A DNA stretch of 64,000 nt, from positions 1 to 64,000 of the forward strand of contig JAEZTB010000030.1 of the NCBI GenBank assembly GCA_023443745.1, read 5' to 3'. Numbering within the stretch: the stretch's first letter is position 1; the number at the start of each line of letters is the position of its first letter. Origin of the DNA: Bacillota bacterium (GTDB taxonomy: Bacteria; Bacillota; Clostridia; DSM-8532). The notes below the pieces were generated by a model, which was given only the letters and a program-made list of their open reading frames with translations, ran no database searches and was not told the origin of the DNA. The position numbers were made by a program, and so were the translations under genes. Positions 7,338 through 16,100 of this stretch are shown piece after piece.

Positions 7338-9650
7338 ATGATTACAAAAATCAGAAAAAGAGACGGAAGAGAAGTACCATTCAATCTTGAGAAAATTGCA
7401 AATGCCATTTTTAAAGCGGCCAGTGCTACCGGAGGGAAAGACTATGCTGTTGCGCTTACCTTGGCAGAAAGTGTTGCAGAATACCTTGAAAAGAATTTAG
7501 GCAAAAAGCTCCCCACCGTTGAAGAAATACAGGATGCCGTTGAAATTGTTCTCATAGATACCGGTCATGCCAGAACTGCAAAGGAATATATTCTTTATCG
7601 TGCAGAAAGAACCCGTGTACGTGAAATGAATACCCGCTTGATGAAAATTTATGAGGATTTGACCTTTAAGGAGGCAAAAGATAACAATCTCAAGCGTGAA
7701 AACGCCAACATTAACGGCGACACAGCCATGGGTACCATGCTCAAATATGGCTCGGAGGGAGCAAAGCAATTCTATGAAATGTTCGTCTTGAAGCCGGAGC
7801 ACTCAAAAGCTCATAAAGAAGGGGATATCCATATTCATGACATGGACTTCCTTACACTTACCACAACCTGCTGCCAGATTGATATTGAAAAACTGTTTAT
7901 GGGTGGCTTCAACACTGGTCATGGCTATTTAAGAGAGCCCAACGACATACACAGTTATTCGGCGCTTGCCTGTATTGCCATCCAATCGAACCAGAACGAT
8001 CAGCATGGAGGCCAAAGCATCCCGAATTTTGATTATGGAATGGCCCGAGGTGTTTCAAAGACTTACACCAAGCTGTACAGGCAAAACCTGGCTAAGGCGT
8101 TGAATCTTCTTACAGAAATAGATGATGTCCAGATTAAGATAGATGAAATAGAGGACAAAATCAAGGAAGATCAAGGGCTCTTTCCCTGCCTGGGTTCCCT
8201 GGAAACCTATCAAAGACAGGAAGCAAAGCTTCTCATGGAGCTCATTAAGGATGAGACGATAGTCAAAAGGATACAGGCCTTTACCAAGGAAATGGCTGAA
8301 AAAGAAACGGACCGGAACACCTATCAGGCCATGGAGGCTTTTATACATAATCTCAATACCATGCACAGCAGAGCGGGCGCTCAAATCCCCTTCAGTTCCA
8401 TCAATTATGGCATGGATACGACATCTGAAGGCAGGCTGGTCATAAAAAACCTGCTATTGGCAACGGAAGCCGGGTTGGGCAACGGCGAAACACCTATCTT
8501 CCCTATTCATATCTTCAGGGTCAAGGAAGGTGTCAACTACAACCCCGGTGAGCCCAATTATGATCTATTCAGGCTTGCATGCCGGGTAAGCGCAAAACGG
8601 CTCTTCCCCAACTTTGCGTTCATCGACGCACCTTTTAACTTGAAATATTATAAGCCGGGGCATCCGGAAACCGAGATCGCCTATATGGGGTGTCGGACAA
8701 GGGTAGCCGGTAATATTTACGATCCGGACAGAGAAATTATGTTCGGAAGAGGAAACTTGAGCTTTACAACTGTTAATCTTCCCAGAATAGCTTTAAAGAG
8801 CAACAAAAACGTCCATTTCTTTTTTGAGGAGCTGGATAAGAAAATCGATCTGGTGATTGCTCAACTCATAGAAAGATTTGAAATACAGGCTAGAAAAAAG
8901 GTTAAGAATTTTCCTTTTCTTATGGGGCAGGGCATCTGGCTGGATTCGGACAAGCTCGATTGGGAGGATGAAGTGCGCGAGGTCTTGAAGCACGGTACGC
9001 TGACGATAGGCTTTATAGGCCTTGCGGAGTGCCTTAAGGCTTTGATGCAGAAGCATCACGGCGAATCGGAAGAAGCCCAAAACCTGGGCCTTGAAATCAT
9101 CGGACGTATGAGAAAACGTATGGACGAAGCCGGCGAGAAGTATAAAATGAACTTCTCCTTAATTGCAACACCTGCCGAAGGAACTGCCGGACGTTTTGTC
9201 GGTATGGACAGGCAGCTCTTTGGAACAATTGAGGGAGTCACGGACAGAGAGTACTATACCAACAGCTTCCATATTCCGGTTTATTATAAGCTAAGCGCCT
9301 ATGATAAAATAAGGCTGGAAGCCCCCTATCATGAGCTCACCAATGCCGGCCATATCACCTATGTTGAGCTTGACGGAGATCCTACACATAATCTCGAAGC
9401 TTTCGAGAAGATGGTACGAGCCATGAAGGAAGCCGGTATCGGATATGGCTCCATCAACCATCCGGTGGATCGTGACCCTGTTTGCGGATACACAGGGATC
9501 ATTGGGGACGAATGCCCTTCCTGCGGAAGAAAAGAAGGGGCTATCAGATTTGAGAGGATACGGCGTATCACAGGGTATCTGGTTGGAACTCTGGACCGCT
9601 TCAACGATGCGAAAAAAGCTGAGGAAAAGGATCGGGTTAAGCATTTTTAG
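7338..9650 (+). CDS. nrdD: Anaerobic (class III) ribonucleoside-triphosphate reductase
   Basis: A 770-aa glycyl-radical enzyme that makes deoxyribonucleotides without oxygen. An ATP-cone regulatory domain occupies about residues 1-95 (starting MITKIRKRDGREVPFNLEKI). The catalytic core contains the TTTCCQID segment (about 183-190). The glycyl-radical loop is RRITGYLVGTLDRFN near residue 742. The preceding metal-binding region shows PVCGY and ECPSC, i.e. three clear cysteines, with Asp (RDPVC) where a fourth may be expected; this may be a subfamily feature. I chose the ATG at 7338 because AAGGGG precedes it; the frame extends upstream only through the leader hairpin. The activase gene follows after 82 bp. 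Confidence 0.95.
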   Translation: MITKIRKRDGREVPFNLEKIANAIFKAASATGGKDYAVALTLAESVAEYLEKNLGKKLPTVEEIQDAVEIVLIDTGHARTAKEYILYRAERTRVREMNTRLMKIYEDLTFKEAKDNNLKRENANINGDTAMGTMLKYGSEGAKQFYEMFVLKPEHSKAHKEGDIHIHDMDFLTLTTTCCQIDIEKLFMGGFNTGHGYLREPNDIHSYSALACIAIQSNQNDQHGGQSIPNFDYGMARGVSKTYTKLYRQNLAKALNLLTEIDDVQIKIDEIEDKIKEDQGLFPCLGSLETYQRQEAKLLMELIKDETIVKRIQAFTKEMAEKETDRNTYQAMEAFIHNLNTMHSRAGAQIPFSSINYGMDTTSEGRLVIKNLLLATEAGLGNGETPIFPIHIFRVKEGVNYNPGEPNYDLFRLACRVSAKRLFPNFAFIDAPFNLKYYKPGHPETEIAYMGCRTRVAGNIYDPDREIMFGRGNLSFTTVNLPRIALKSNKNVHFFFEELDKKIDLVIAQLIERFEIQARKKVKNFPFLMGQGIWLDSDKLDWEDEVREVLKHGTLTIGFIGLAECLKALMQKHHGESEEAQNLGLEIIGRMRKRMDEAGEKYKMNFSLIATPAEGTAGRFVGMDRQLFGTIEGVTDREYYTNSFHIPVYYKLSAYDKIRLEAPYHELTNAGHITYVELDGDPTHNLEAFEKMVRAMKEAGIGYGSINHPVDRDPVCGYTGIIGDECPSCGRKEGAIRFERIRRITGYLVGTLDRFNDAKKAEEKDRVKHF

Positions 9651-9675
9651 GAACAATAAAAATGTACTTACGCTA

Positions 9676-9707
9676 TAGAGGTGTGTTTCGCAAGAAATAC
9701 ACCTCTA
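9676..9707 (+). other. Long hairpin between nrdD and nrdG
   Basis: A 14-bp stem, TAGAGGTGTGTTTC (9676-9689) with GAAATACACCTCTA (9694-9707, one G-T wobble), capped by a GCAA tetraloop. There is no T-run, so it is not a normal terminator; it may protect or set the ratio of the nrdD message relative to nrdG. Confidence 0.55.
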
Positions 9708-9732
9708 GCAGTGAATGCAGGATGAGGGACAA

Positions 9733-10245
9733 ATGAATTCTAAATTAAGAATAGCGGGAATCGTCAAAGAGTCCATAGTGGACGGGCCGGGAATCAGGTA
9801 TGTCATATTCACCCAAGGGTGCAAGCATCATTGTCGCGGCTGTCATAATCCGGAAACCCATTCCTTTGAAGGCGGGACCTTGATCGAGGTTGACACCATC
9901 CTTAAAGAAATCGCCAGTAACCCGCTTTTGGACGGAATCACCTTGAGCGGCGGAGAACCCTTTGAGCAGGCGGAAGGTCTTGTTGGGCTCGCCCAAGAAA
10001 TAAAAAAGCGTACTCTTCATCTAATGGTTTATACCGGCTATACATACGAGGAGCTTCTGGAAAAAAGCAGGTCCCACCCAAGCTGGGGGGACTTGCTGGA
10101 ATTAACTGATATTTTGGTAGACGGGCGTTTCGTGATCGAGAAAAGAGATTTGCGCTTAGTTTTTAAAGGGTCATCAAACCAACGCATCATTGATATGAAC
10201 CAGACCAAGCTCACAGGGCAGCTCACGTTGGTTGAGCTCACTTGA
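9733..10245 (+). CDS. nrdG: Anaerobic ribonucleotide reductase activating protein
   Basis: A 170-aa radical SAM activase. The cluster motif CKHHCRGC (C30, C34, C37) follows the family N-terminus VDGPGIRYVIFTQG, and LSGGEPFEQ is the SAM-binding GGE motif. It installs the glycyl radical on NrdD using SAM and a reduced [4Fe-4S] cluster. I chose the ATG at 9733, preceded by GATGAGGGACAA; the earlier in-frame ATG at 9715 has no ribosome-binding site. It is co-oriented with nrdD across the 9676-9707 hairpin and convergent with gap. Confidence 0.93.
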   Translation: MNSKLRIAGIVKESIVDGPGIRYVIFTQGCKHHCRGCHNPETHSFEGGTLIEVDTILKEIASNPLLDGITLSGGEPFEQAEGLVGLAQEIKKRTLHLMVYTGYTYEELLEKSRSHPSWGDLLELTDILVDGRFVIEKRDLRLVFKGSSNQRIIDMNQTKLTGQLTLVELT

Positions 10246-10280
10246 AAAGCCCAAAACCACGGAAAGCCTATATATGCCTG

Positions 10281-11297
10281 TCATAAGCCTTTTCTGGCAA
10301 CAAAAGCGGCTAGATCTGCACATCTGTTGGAATATCCCCATTCATTGTCATACCACGAAACAACTTTGACCATGTTATTCTCTATAACCATTGTAGACAA
10401 AGCATCTATTGTAGAAGATGCTGGATCACCCTTGTAATCTATGGAAACCAAAGGCTCTTCCGAATAGTTGAAAATACCTTTCATTTTGCCCTCTGCAGCA
10501 GCTTTGAGCACAGCATTAACCTCATCCTTGGTAACAGGCTTCTCAGTCTCCACCACCAGGTCAACGACTGAGACAGCAGGAGTTGGAATCCTTAGAGAAA
10601 ACCAGTTTAATTTTCCTGCCAACTCTGGAAGAACAAGCCCTATTGCCTTTGCAGCTCCTGTTTTTGTTGGTATGATAGACATTGCTGCTGCTCTTGCTCT
10701 TCTTATATCATTATGGGGCAAATCCAAAATCCGTTGGTCGTTTGTATAGGAATGAACGGTAGTCATTAAGCCTTTCCTGATTCCAAAATGATCATGCAGT
10801 ACTTTGGCCAAAGGTGCCAAGCAATTGGTTGTGCAGGATGCATTGGAAATGATATGGTGCTCGTTCTTATCATACTTTTCCTCATTTACACCAAGAACTA
10901 CAGTGATATCTTCACCTGTCGCGGGAGCAGAAATAAGCACTTTTTTCGCTCCTCCCTTGGTTATATGGACCTCGGCTTTTTCTCTTTTTGTAAACAACCC
11001 GGTAGCTTCCAGAACAATCTCAACCCCGAGGTCTTTCCAGTTAATGTTGCCGGGATCTCTTTCAGCAAGTATTTTTATTGGCTTGTCATTCACAACTAAT
11101 ACATCTTCCCGTGCCTCAACAGTCCCGGAAAACTTTCCATATACCGAGTCATACTTGAGAAGATGAGCCAAAGTTTTTGCATCGGTCAAATCATTGATGG
11201 CAACAATATCAAGCTCGTTCTGATACTTTTCCATGATAACCTTAAAAGCGTTTCTTCCAATTCTGCCAAATCCATTAATGCCTATTTTTGTTTTCAT
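10281..11297 (-). CDS. gap: Glyceraldehyde-3-phosphate dehydrogenase, type I
   Basis: A 338-aa cytoplasmic glycolytic enzyme converting glyceraldehyde 3-phosphate, phosphate and NAD+ to 1,3-bisphosphoglycerate. The nucleotide-binding start is KIGINGFGRIGRNAF, the active-site motif is SNASCTTNCLAPL (catalytic Cys near 153), and the end is YDNEWGYSNRCADL. The ribosome-binding site AAGGAGG lies 8 bases before the ATG. It stands alone rather than in a gap-pgk-tpi cluster and is divergent from a LysR regulator, with a dyad in the shared 103-bp intergenic region. Regulation of gap by that LysR protein is possible but not shown. Confidence 0.95.
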   Translation of the reverse strand: MKTKIGINGFGRIGRNAFKVIMEKYQNELDIVAINDLTDAKTLAHLLKYDSVYGKFSGTVEAREDVLVVNDKPIKILAERDPGNINWKDLGVEIVLEATGLFTKREKAEVHITKGGAKKVLISAPATGEDITVVLGVNEEKYDKNEHHIISNASCTTNCLAPLAKVLHDHFGIRKGLMTTVHSYTNDQRILDLPHNDIRRARAAAMSIIPTKTGAAKAIGLVLPELAGKLNWFSLRIPTPAVSVVDLVVETEKPVTKDEVNAVLKAAAEGKMKGIFNYSEEPLVSIDYKGDPASSTIDALSTMVIENNMVKVVSWYDNEWGYSNRCADLAAFVARKGL

Positions 11298-11347
11298 AAT
11301 CTAGACCTCCTTGAACTTTTTTACAATTTGATTATAATAGAATTCGT

Positions 11348-11387
11348 GGTATAAATAAAATGCATATTCTTTATACCAGTTATAAAG
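11348..11387. promoter_or_regulatory. Overlapping dyads between gap and lysR
   Basis: GGTATAAA (11348-11355) is an inverted match of TTTATACC (11370-11377), and CTTTATA (11369-11375) of TATAAAG (11381-11387). LysR-type regulators bind such AT-rich dyads near their divergent promoters, so these are candidate binding sites for the protein encoded at 11401. Confidence 0.5.
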
Positions 11388-11400
11388 TGAGGTTATAGGT

Positions 11401-12294
11401 ATGAATCTGGAATGGTATAAAACCTTTTATGCTATCGCGAATCACGGAAGTATATCAAAAGCTGCAGATTCCCTCTATATAACCCAACCCGCTTTAAGCA
11501 GAGCTATTCGTCAGCTTGAAGAAGAGTTGGGATGTATCCTGTTCTCTCGCACAGCCAAGGGCGTTAAATTGACTCACGAAGGAGAGGTTCTTTATCAATA
11601 TGTCGATCAGGCCTTTAGCTTTATATCAACTGGTGAAAAAAAAATCAGTGATCTGAAAAATCTTTTCAGCGGAGAGGTGAGAGTTGGTGTGAGCGACACT
11701 TTATGCAAGCATTATCTCGTTCCTTTTCTCAAACTATTTAATACATTGCACCCCTCCATTAAAATTCGCGTTATATGTCCGACAACACCAGGGATTATTC
11801 ATTTGCTGAAAGCCGGTAAGATAGACTTTGGTATTATCAACATGCCCTATCATGATGAACAGCTTCATTTTAAAAACATCATGTCTGTTCAAGATTGCTT
11901 TGTCGCAGGAGAAAAATACAGACACCTTCATATTCAAAGGCAGCCTTTAGCCGAGATCGTGAAGCACCCCATTCTTCTACTCGAAAAAAACAGCAATTCA
12001 AGACTTTATATTGACCAATACTTTTCAAATCATTCCATCTCGGTCATTCCTGATTTTGAGCTTGGAAATATCGATTTACTGGTGCATTTTGCGAAATATG
12101 ACTTTGGCATTGCGTGTGTTATCAGAAACTTCATCGAGGATGATTTGGATAAGGGCTTTCTCTATGAAATCAAGCCAATCGAAAAAATCCCCCCCAGGAA
12201 CATTGGTATCGCCTGGCTAAAGGATGTACCTCTTTCTGCAGCATCCAATGAACTCATCAATCTCCTGGATTACGTTGAGCCTTCTGATATATAA
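11401..12294 (+). CDS. LysR-family transcriptional regulator
   Basis: A 297-aa regulator. The winged HTH is at the N-terminus (LEWYKTFYAIANHGSISKAA, then ITQPALSRAIRQLEEELG, residues 3-45), followed by the periplasmic-binding-protein-like effector domain (from about residue 88). Its length is standard. The start ATG is preceded by GTGAGGTTATAGGT. It is divergent from gap and is followed by a strong terminator, so it is monocistronic. The effector is unknown; control of gap or of a central-carbon function is a position-based guess. Confidence 0.9.
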   Translation: MNLEWYKTFYAIANHGSISKAADSLYITQPALSRAIRQLEEELGCILFSRTAKGVKLTHEGEVLYQYVDQAFSFISTGEKKISDLKNLFSGEVRVGVSDTLCKHYLVPFLKLFNTLHPSIKIRVICPTTPGIIHLLKAGKIDFGIINMPYHDEQLHFKNIMSVQDCFVAGEKYRHLHIQRQPLAEIVKHPILLLEKNSNSRLYIDQYFSNHSISVIPDFELGNIDLLVHFAKYDFGIACVIRNFIEDDLDKGFLYEIKPIEKIPPRNIGIAWLKDVPLSAASNELINLLDYVEPSDI

Positions 12295-12349
12295 TAATTC
12301 ACCTTATTTAAAGCACACAAGAAACATATTCATTTTCTGCAAGCAGAAG

Positions 12350-12389
12350 CTGTCTCAAAAGCATAAGTCCGATCTGAGACAGTTTTTTT
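12350..12389 (+). terminator. Terminator of the LysR gene
   Basis: CTGTCTCA (12350-12357) pairs with TGAGACAG (12375-12382), followed by seven T residues. The rest of the 290-bp space before the next gene (12295-12584) shows only an AT-rich probable promoter region upstream of the lipoprotein. Confidence 0.8.
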
Positions 12390-12584
12390 ATGCCTTTCGA
12401 AACGGTCATTCTGCAAAAATATTTTCTGTCTTTACCCCGATCAGATGAAATATAAAACGGCTCTTATGCTCATTTCCAAAGGGGTTACGGCACATATTTC
12501 CCCCAGGAGTCATTTTATATTTTTTTGATGCCTGTATTGTAAAATTGAAACGAAATTTGAATATATCTCAAGGAGGTATCGAAG

Positions 12585-13121
12585 ATGAGAAAATATATGG
12601 CGCTTTTTATAGCGCTTGCACTGCTGTGCGGCATTTTGGCAGGCTGCGGAGCCAGCGGAAAGACAGGCTCTGGAAATGCAAACACATCAAAAGGAGACGC
12701 TGCCGGAAAGGAATATTCGGTCACGGTCACGCCGCCAGAAGGCTGGACAGCCTTTACCGACAGCACCACACTGCTTCGCTATAGAGAAGATTCCGGATCC
12801 GGAGATTTTTGGGTGAAGCAGGGTCTTATGGGCGACGACCTAGAGGCAAGAATTTCCGATTATAAGGAAAGGGAAAGCCAAGGTGGCTATGATATCACAT
12901 GGGAGGATGTCAAAGACGATAAAGCAGGAGGCATGGAGGCGAAATACCTGAAGTATACCGTGGACACAGGCAGCCTAAAAATGCGGTACGACGCTTATTT
13001 TATCCAAAAGGACGCTGACCTTTTCACCGTGATATGCCTGACGGCGCCGGATTCCGATTACACCGATGTGGAGTCCGAATACAAGGCACTGCTGGATTCG
13101 CTGGCAATCACCGAAAAATAA
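12585..13121 (+). CDS. Lipoprotein, possible PsbP/DcrB-like fold
   Basis: A 178-aa secreted lipoprotein. It has a signal peptide with lipobox LAGC (Cys near residue 21), then a Gly/Ser/Thr-rich linker, then a domain of about 140 aa opening with VTVTPPEGWTAF and closing with a YKALLDSLAI segment. This pattern is common in small extracytoplasmic proteins of the PsbP/Mog1/DcrB fold, so the resemblance is structural, not functional. Ribosome-binding site AAGGAGG. It is 33 bp upstream of the giant SLH protein and probably co-transcribed, suggesting a cell-surface role linked to it. Ligand and function are unknown. Confidence 0.8.
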   Translation: MRKYMALFIALALLCGILAGCGASGKTGSGNANTSKGDAAGKEYSVTVTPPEGWTAFTDSTTLLRYREDSGSGDFWVKQGLMGDDLEARISDYKERESQGGYDITWEDVKDDKAGGMEAKYLKYTVDTGSLKMRYDAYFIQKDADLFTVICLTAPDSDYTDVESEYKALLDSLAITEK

Positions 13122-13153
13122 AAATATGTAAAATTGAGAAAGGAGATTTTTTT

Positions 13154-16100
13154 ATGCGATTCCATGCTACAAGAAACAGGATCCTGTCTGTTTTTCTGGC
13201 GGTGTGCCTGCTGCTGTCCCTCTGGCCTGTCACGGCAAGCGCGGCGGCGGGAGATCCGCCTGTGCTGCAATCGGCGTATGTACTGCCGGATGGAAATGTG
13301 CAGCTGGTTTTTGACAAGGAAATGGCAAGCCCGGGTAGCGGCGCCGCGGGGTTTATAGTCGCCGATGATATGGGCGGCAATAAAAACGTAACGTCGGCGA
13401 CGCTTGTCAGCGGGGATACCACAAGTATCCTGCTGACGCTTGGCACCACCCTCAAGGGCGGCGAGGCCGCTCGGGTCATTTACACCCCGGGAACGGTGAA
13501 GGCGTCGGACGGTGGGCTACTGGCGGCGATTTCCAGCTTCGACATTACAAACTCCCTCCCGCATCCAACCCTCACAGCAGCGACCCTCACCGAGGGGACG
13601 GCCGGATCGCCGTATACTTACACCTTCGCGGCGACCGGCGGCACAGGGCCCTATAAATTTTATCTGCAGTTCGGTCCCTTGCCCGCCGGCCTGTCTCTGG
13701 GTCAGAGCACTGGCCAATTGAGCGGAACCCCTTCAACTCCGGGGACCTATTCCTTTATACTCAACGTTTACGACGCCAATATGGCCTTTGATAGGGAGAC
13801 ATACACGCTAAAAATCAATCCCCCAGCGCCATCGGCGGGCCCGACGATCGCCGGTGCGGTGATGGATGCAAAGAATCGCTATATTACCGTCAATTTCAGT
13901 GAGGGTGTCTATGGTGATGCCGCTCATACGACCGGTGTTGACGAGAATGACTTTGAGATCAATTTCGCACAACATAGCGGGAAAGTCAGTGGCGCGACCA
14001 TCAGAAGGGTCGAGGTTGTGGGAGGTTCCCCCACGGGCGGGGAAACCGGAGCAATCATCCAATTGAAACTGATTGATGGACCCGCCAACGGCACTGAAAC
14101 CATCACCATCAGTCCAAAGGCTGGTTCAATATTTAACGCTGCCGGGATCGCCGCAGCGAATACGGAGAGTACCGGACCAAAAAATCTGAATCTTTTACCT
14201 GCCCAGAGCTTTGCCGAGGGCTATCCGAAGGTCGGTCCACCGCAGGCAGTCGGTAGTAAGACGGTGGTAGTACTTGCAAAGGTGGTCTTGGAAGGAGTCT
14301 TAAGTTACGTGGCGCTGCCCAACAACGCTACCCCTCCCACCGCCCAACAGATCAAGGATCATGCCGATATTGACGGCCAGCCGGTGCTAACTTGGGCAGG
14401 GCAGATGATTGGCGATAATATTGAATTGCCGATTACATTGTCCTCAAATTTGGACCACAACACCGACTATGACATCTATCTGGTCGCCGAAGCGGGTAAC
14501 AATAATTTTAGTGCGGTTGAAAAGCTTGATATAAGAACCCCGCCGGAGACAATCACGGTGATAAGCCTTGCAGACATCGCGGGTGTGACAGCGCCGGCTA
14601 CCGGTGGAACTCCGGTCACGACCATCACTGAGACCGAGCAGTATACGGGAACAGTCTCCTGGTCACCATCCGTGTCCGGCAGCTTTGATGTAGCGACGGA
14701 ATACACGGCTACTATCACCCTTACACCCAAACCCGGCTATATCCTGACGGGCGTGGCAGAAAACTTCTTTAAGGTGGCAGGCGCGACGGCAGTGAGCAAC
14801 CCCACCGATTCCGGCGTCATCACTGCCGTATTCCCGGAGACCACACCGACACCCGGTGGTCCCTCCGGTACCGCCGCGTGGCATACCCGTGCGCCGTTGC
14901 CGTCGTCTCATATTATTGAGAATATCCAATATGTGAACGGCAAGTACATCGCGGTGGGTGAAAAAGGCACTCTGCTCACCTCCGATGACGGCGCGAGCTG
15001 GACAAAGACCAATCTGAAGACGAATTTTGACCGTCTGGGCGGTGTCGCCTACGGAGGCGGCAGATACGTGCTTGTCGGTTATGTCGACTATATCACGGCC
15101 AATATCTATACCTCTATCGATGCTGTAACCTGGAGCGAGCCGGTGTCGATCCCGCACCTCTGGCTTCATGATGTAGCTTATGGAGCCGGTAAATTCGTAG
15201 CCGTCGGTTCAGACCAGAAAGTTCTGACCTCCACCGACGGGGTAAGTTGGACAACGTATGCAGTGACCTATCCCATTGGTCAAGAGACCATCATGCAGTC
15301 CATCGTCTATTCCGATATAAAGGGCAAATTTGTGGCCGTCGGTACGCGCTCCAATACAGGACAAAATTTCCGGGGGAAAATCCTGACCTCCGTCGACGGG
15401 ATCACCTGGACAGTCACCTACTCCGACCCCAGCTACAGCCTATGGGACGTCACCTACGGTAATGGAAGCTTTGTTGCCGTGGGCGGACGTAGTGATACCA
15501 TTAATGACAGCAATCCCTACTTCCTTGCTACCTCGGGTGATGGCGAGACCTGGACGAGGCCCGTCACCAGTCCTTCTTATGCCACACTTAGATCAGTGGA
15601 GTTCGATGGCAACAGATTTATCGCGGCAGGTTCCACCCTCCCCAGCAGCAGCGGCACTGCCTTCACCGTGACTTCGACCAATGCTGTGAGCTGGACGGAT
15701 AAGACGCACGGCGGGCTGTCCGGATTTTATGCGGCTGCCTCCCAAGACACTCGCATTGTAGCCACGAACAACTACGGCAATATCTATACCTCCGATGACG
15801 AAGGAACAAGCTGGAGCTACCGTACCCTCGGCACTACCAAGACGCTGAAAGATGTGGCTTACGGCAGCAGTCTCTATGTAGCGGTGGGTGATGCCGGGAC
15901 GATTCAGAGCTCGCCCGATGGGCAGACCTGGACCATTCAAGCTTCAGGAACAATGGAAAATCTGAATAAGGTGGATTACCTGGGCGGACAGTTCATCGCC
16001 GTGGGTAAAAACGGAACCCTCCTAACCTCGCCCAACGGTACAAATTGGACGCCTCGAGCCTCGGGAACTACGCTGGAACTGAAGGGTATCGCCTATGGCA

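Noticed and set aside
13034..13153. In-frame upstream extension of the giant SLH protein
   Set aside because: It overlaps the end of the lipoprotein gene, has no signal peptide and no ribosome-binding site; ATG 13154 with AAAGGAG and a clear signal peptide is far better.
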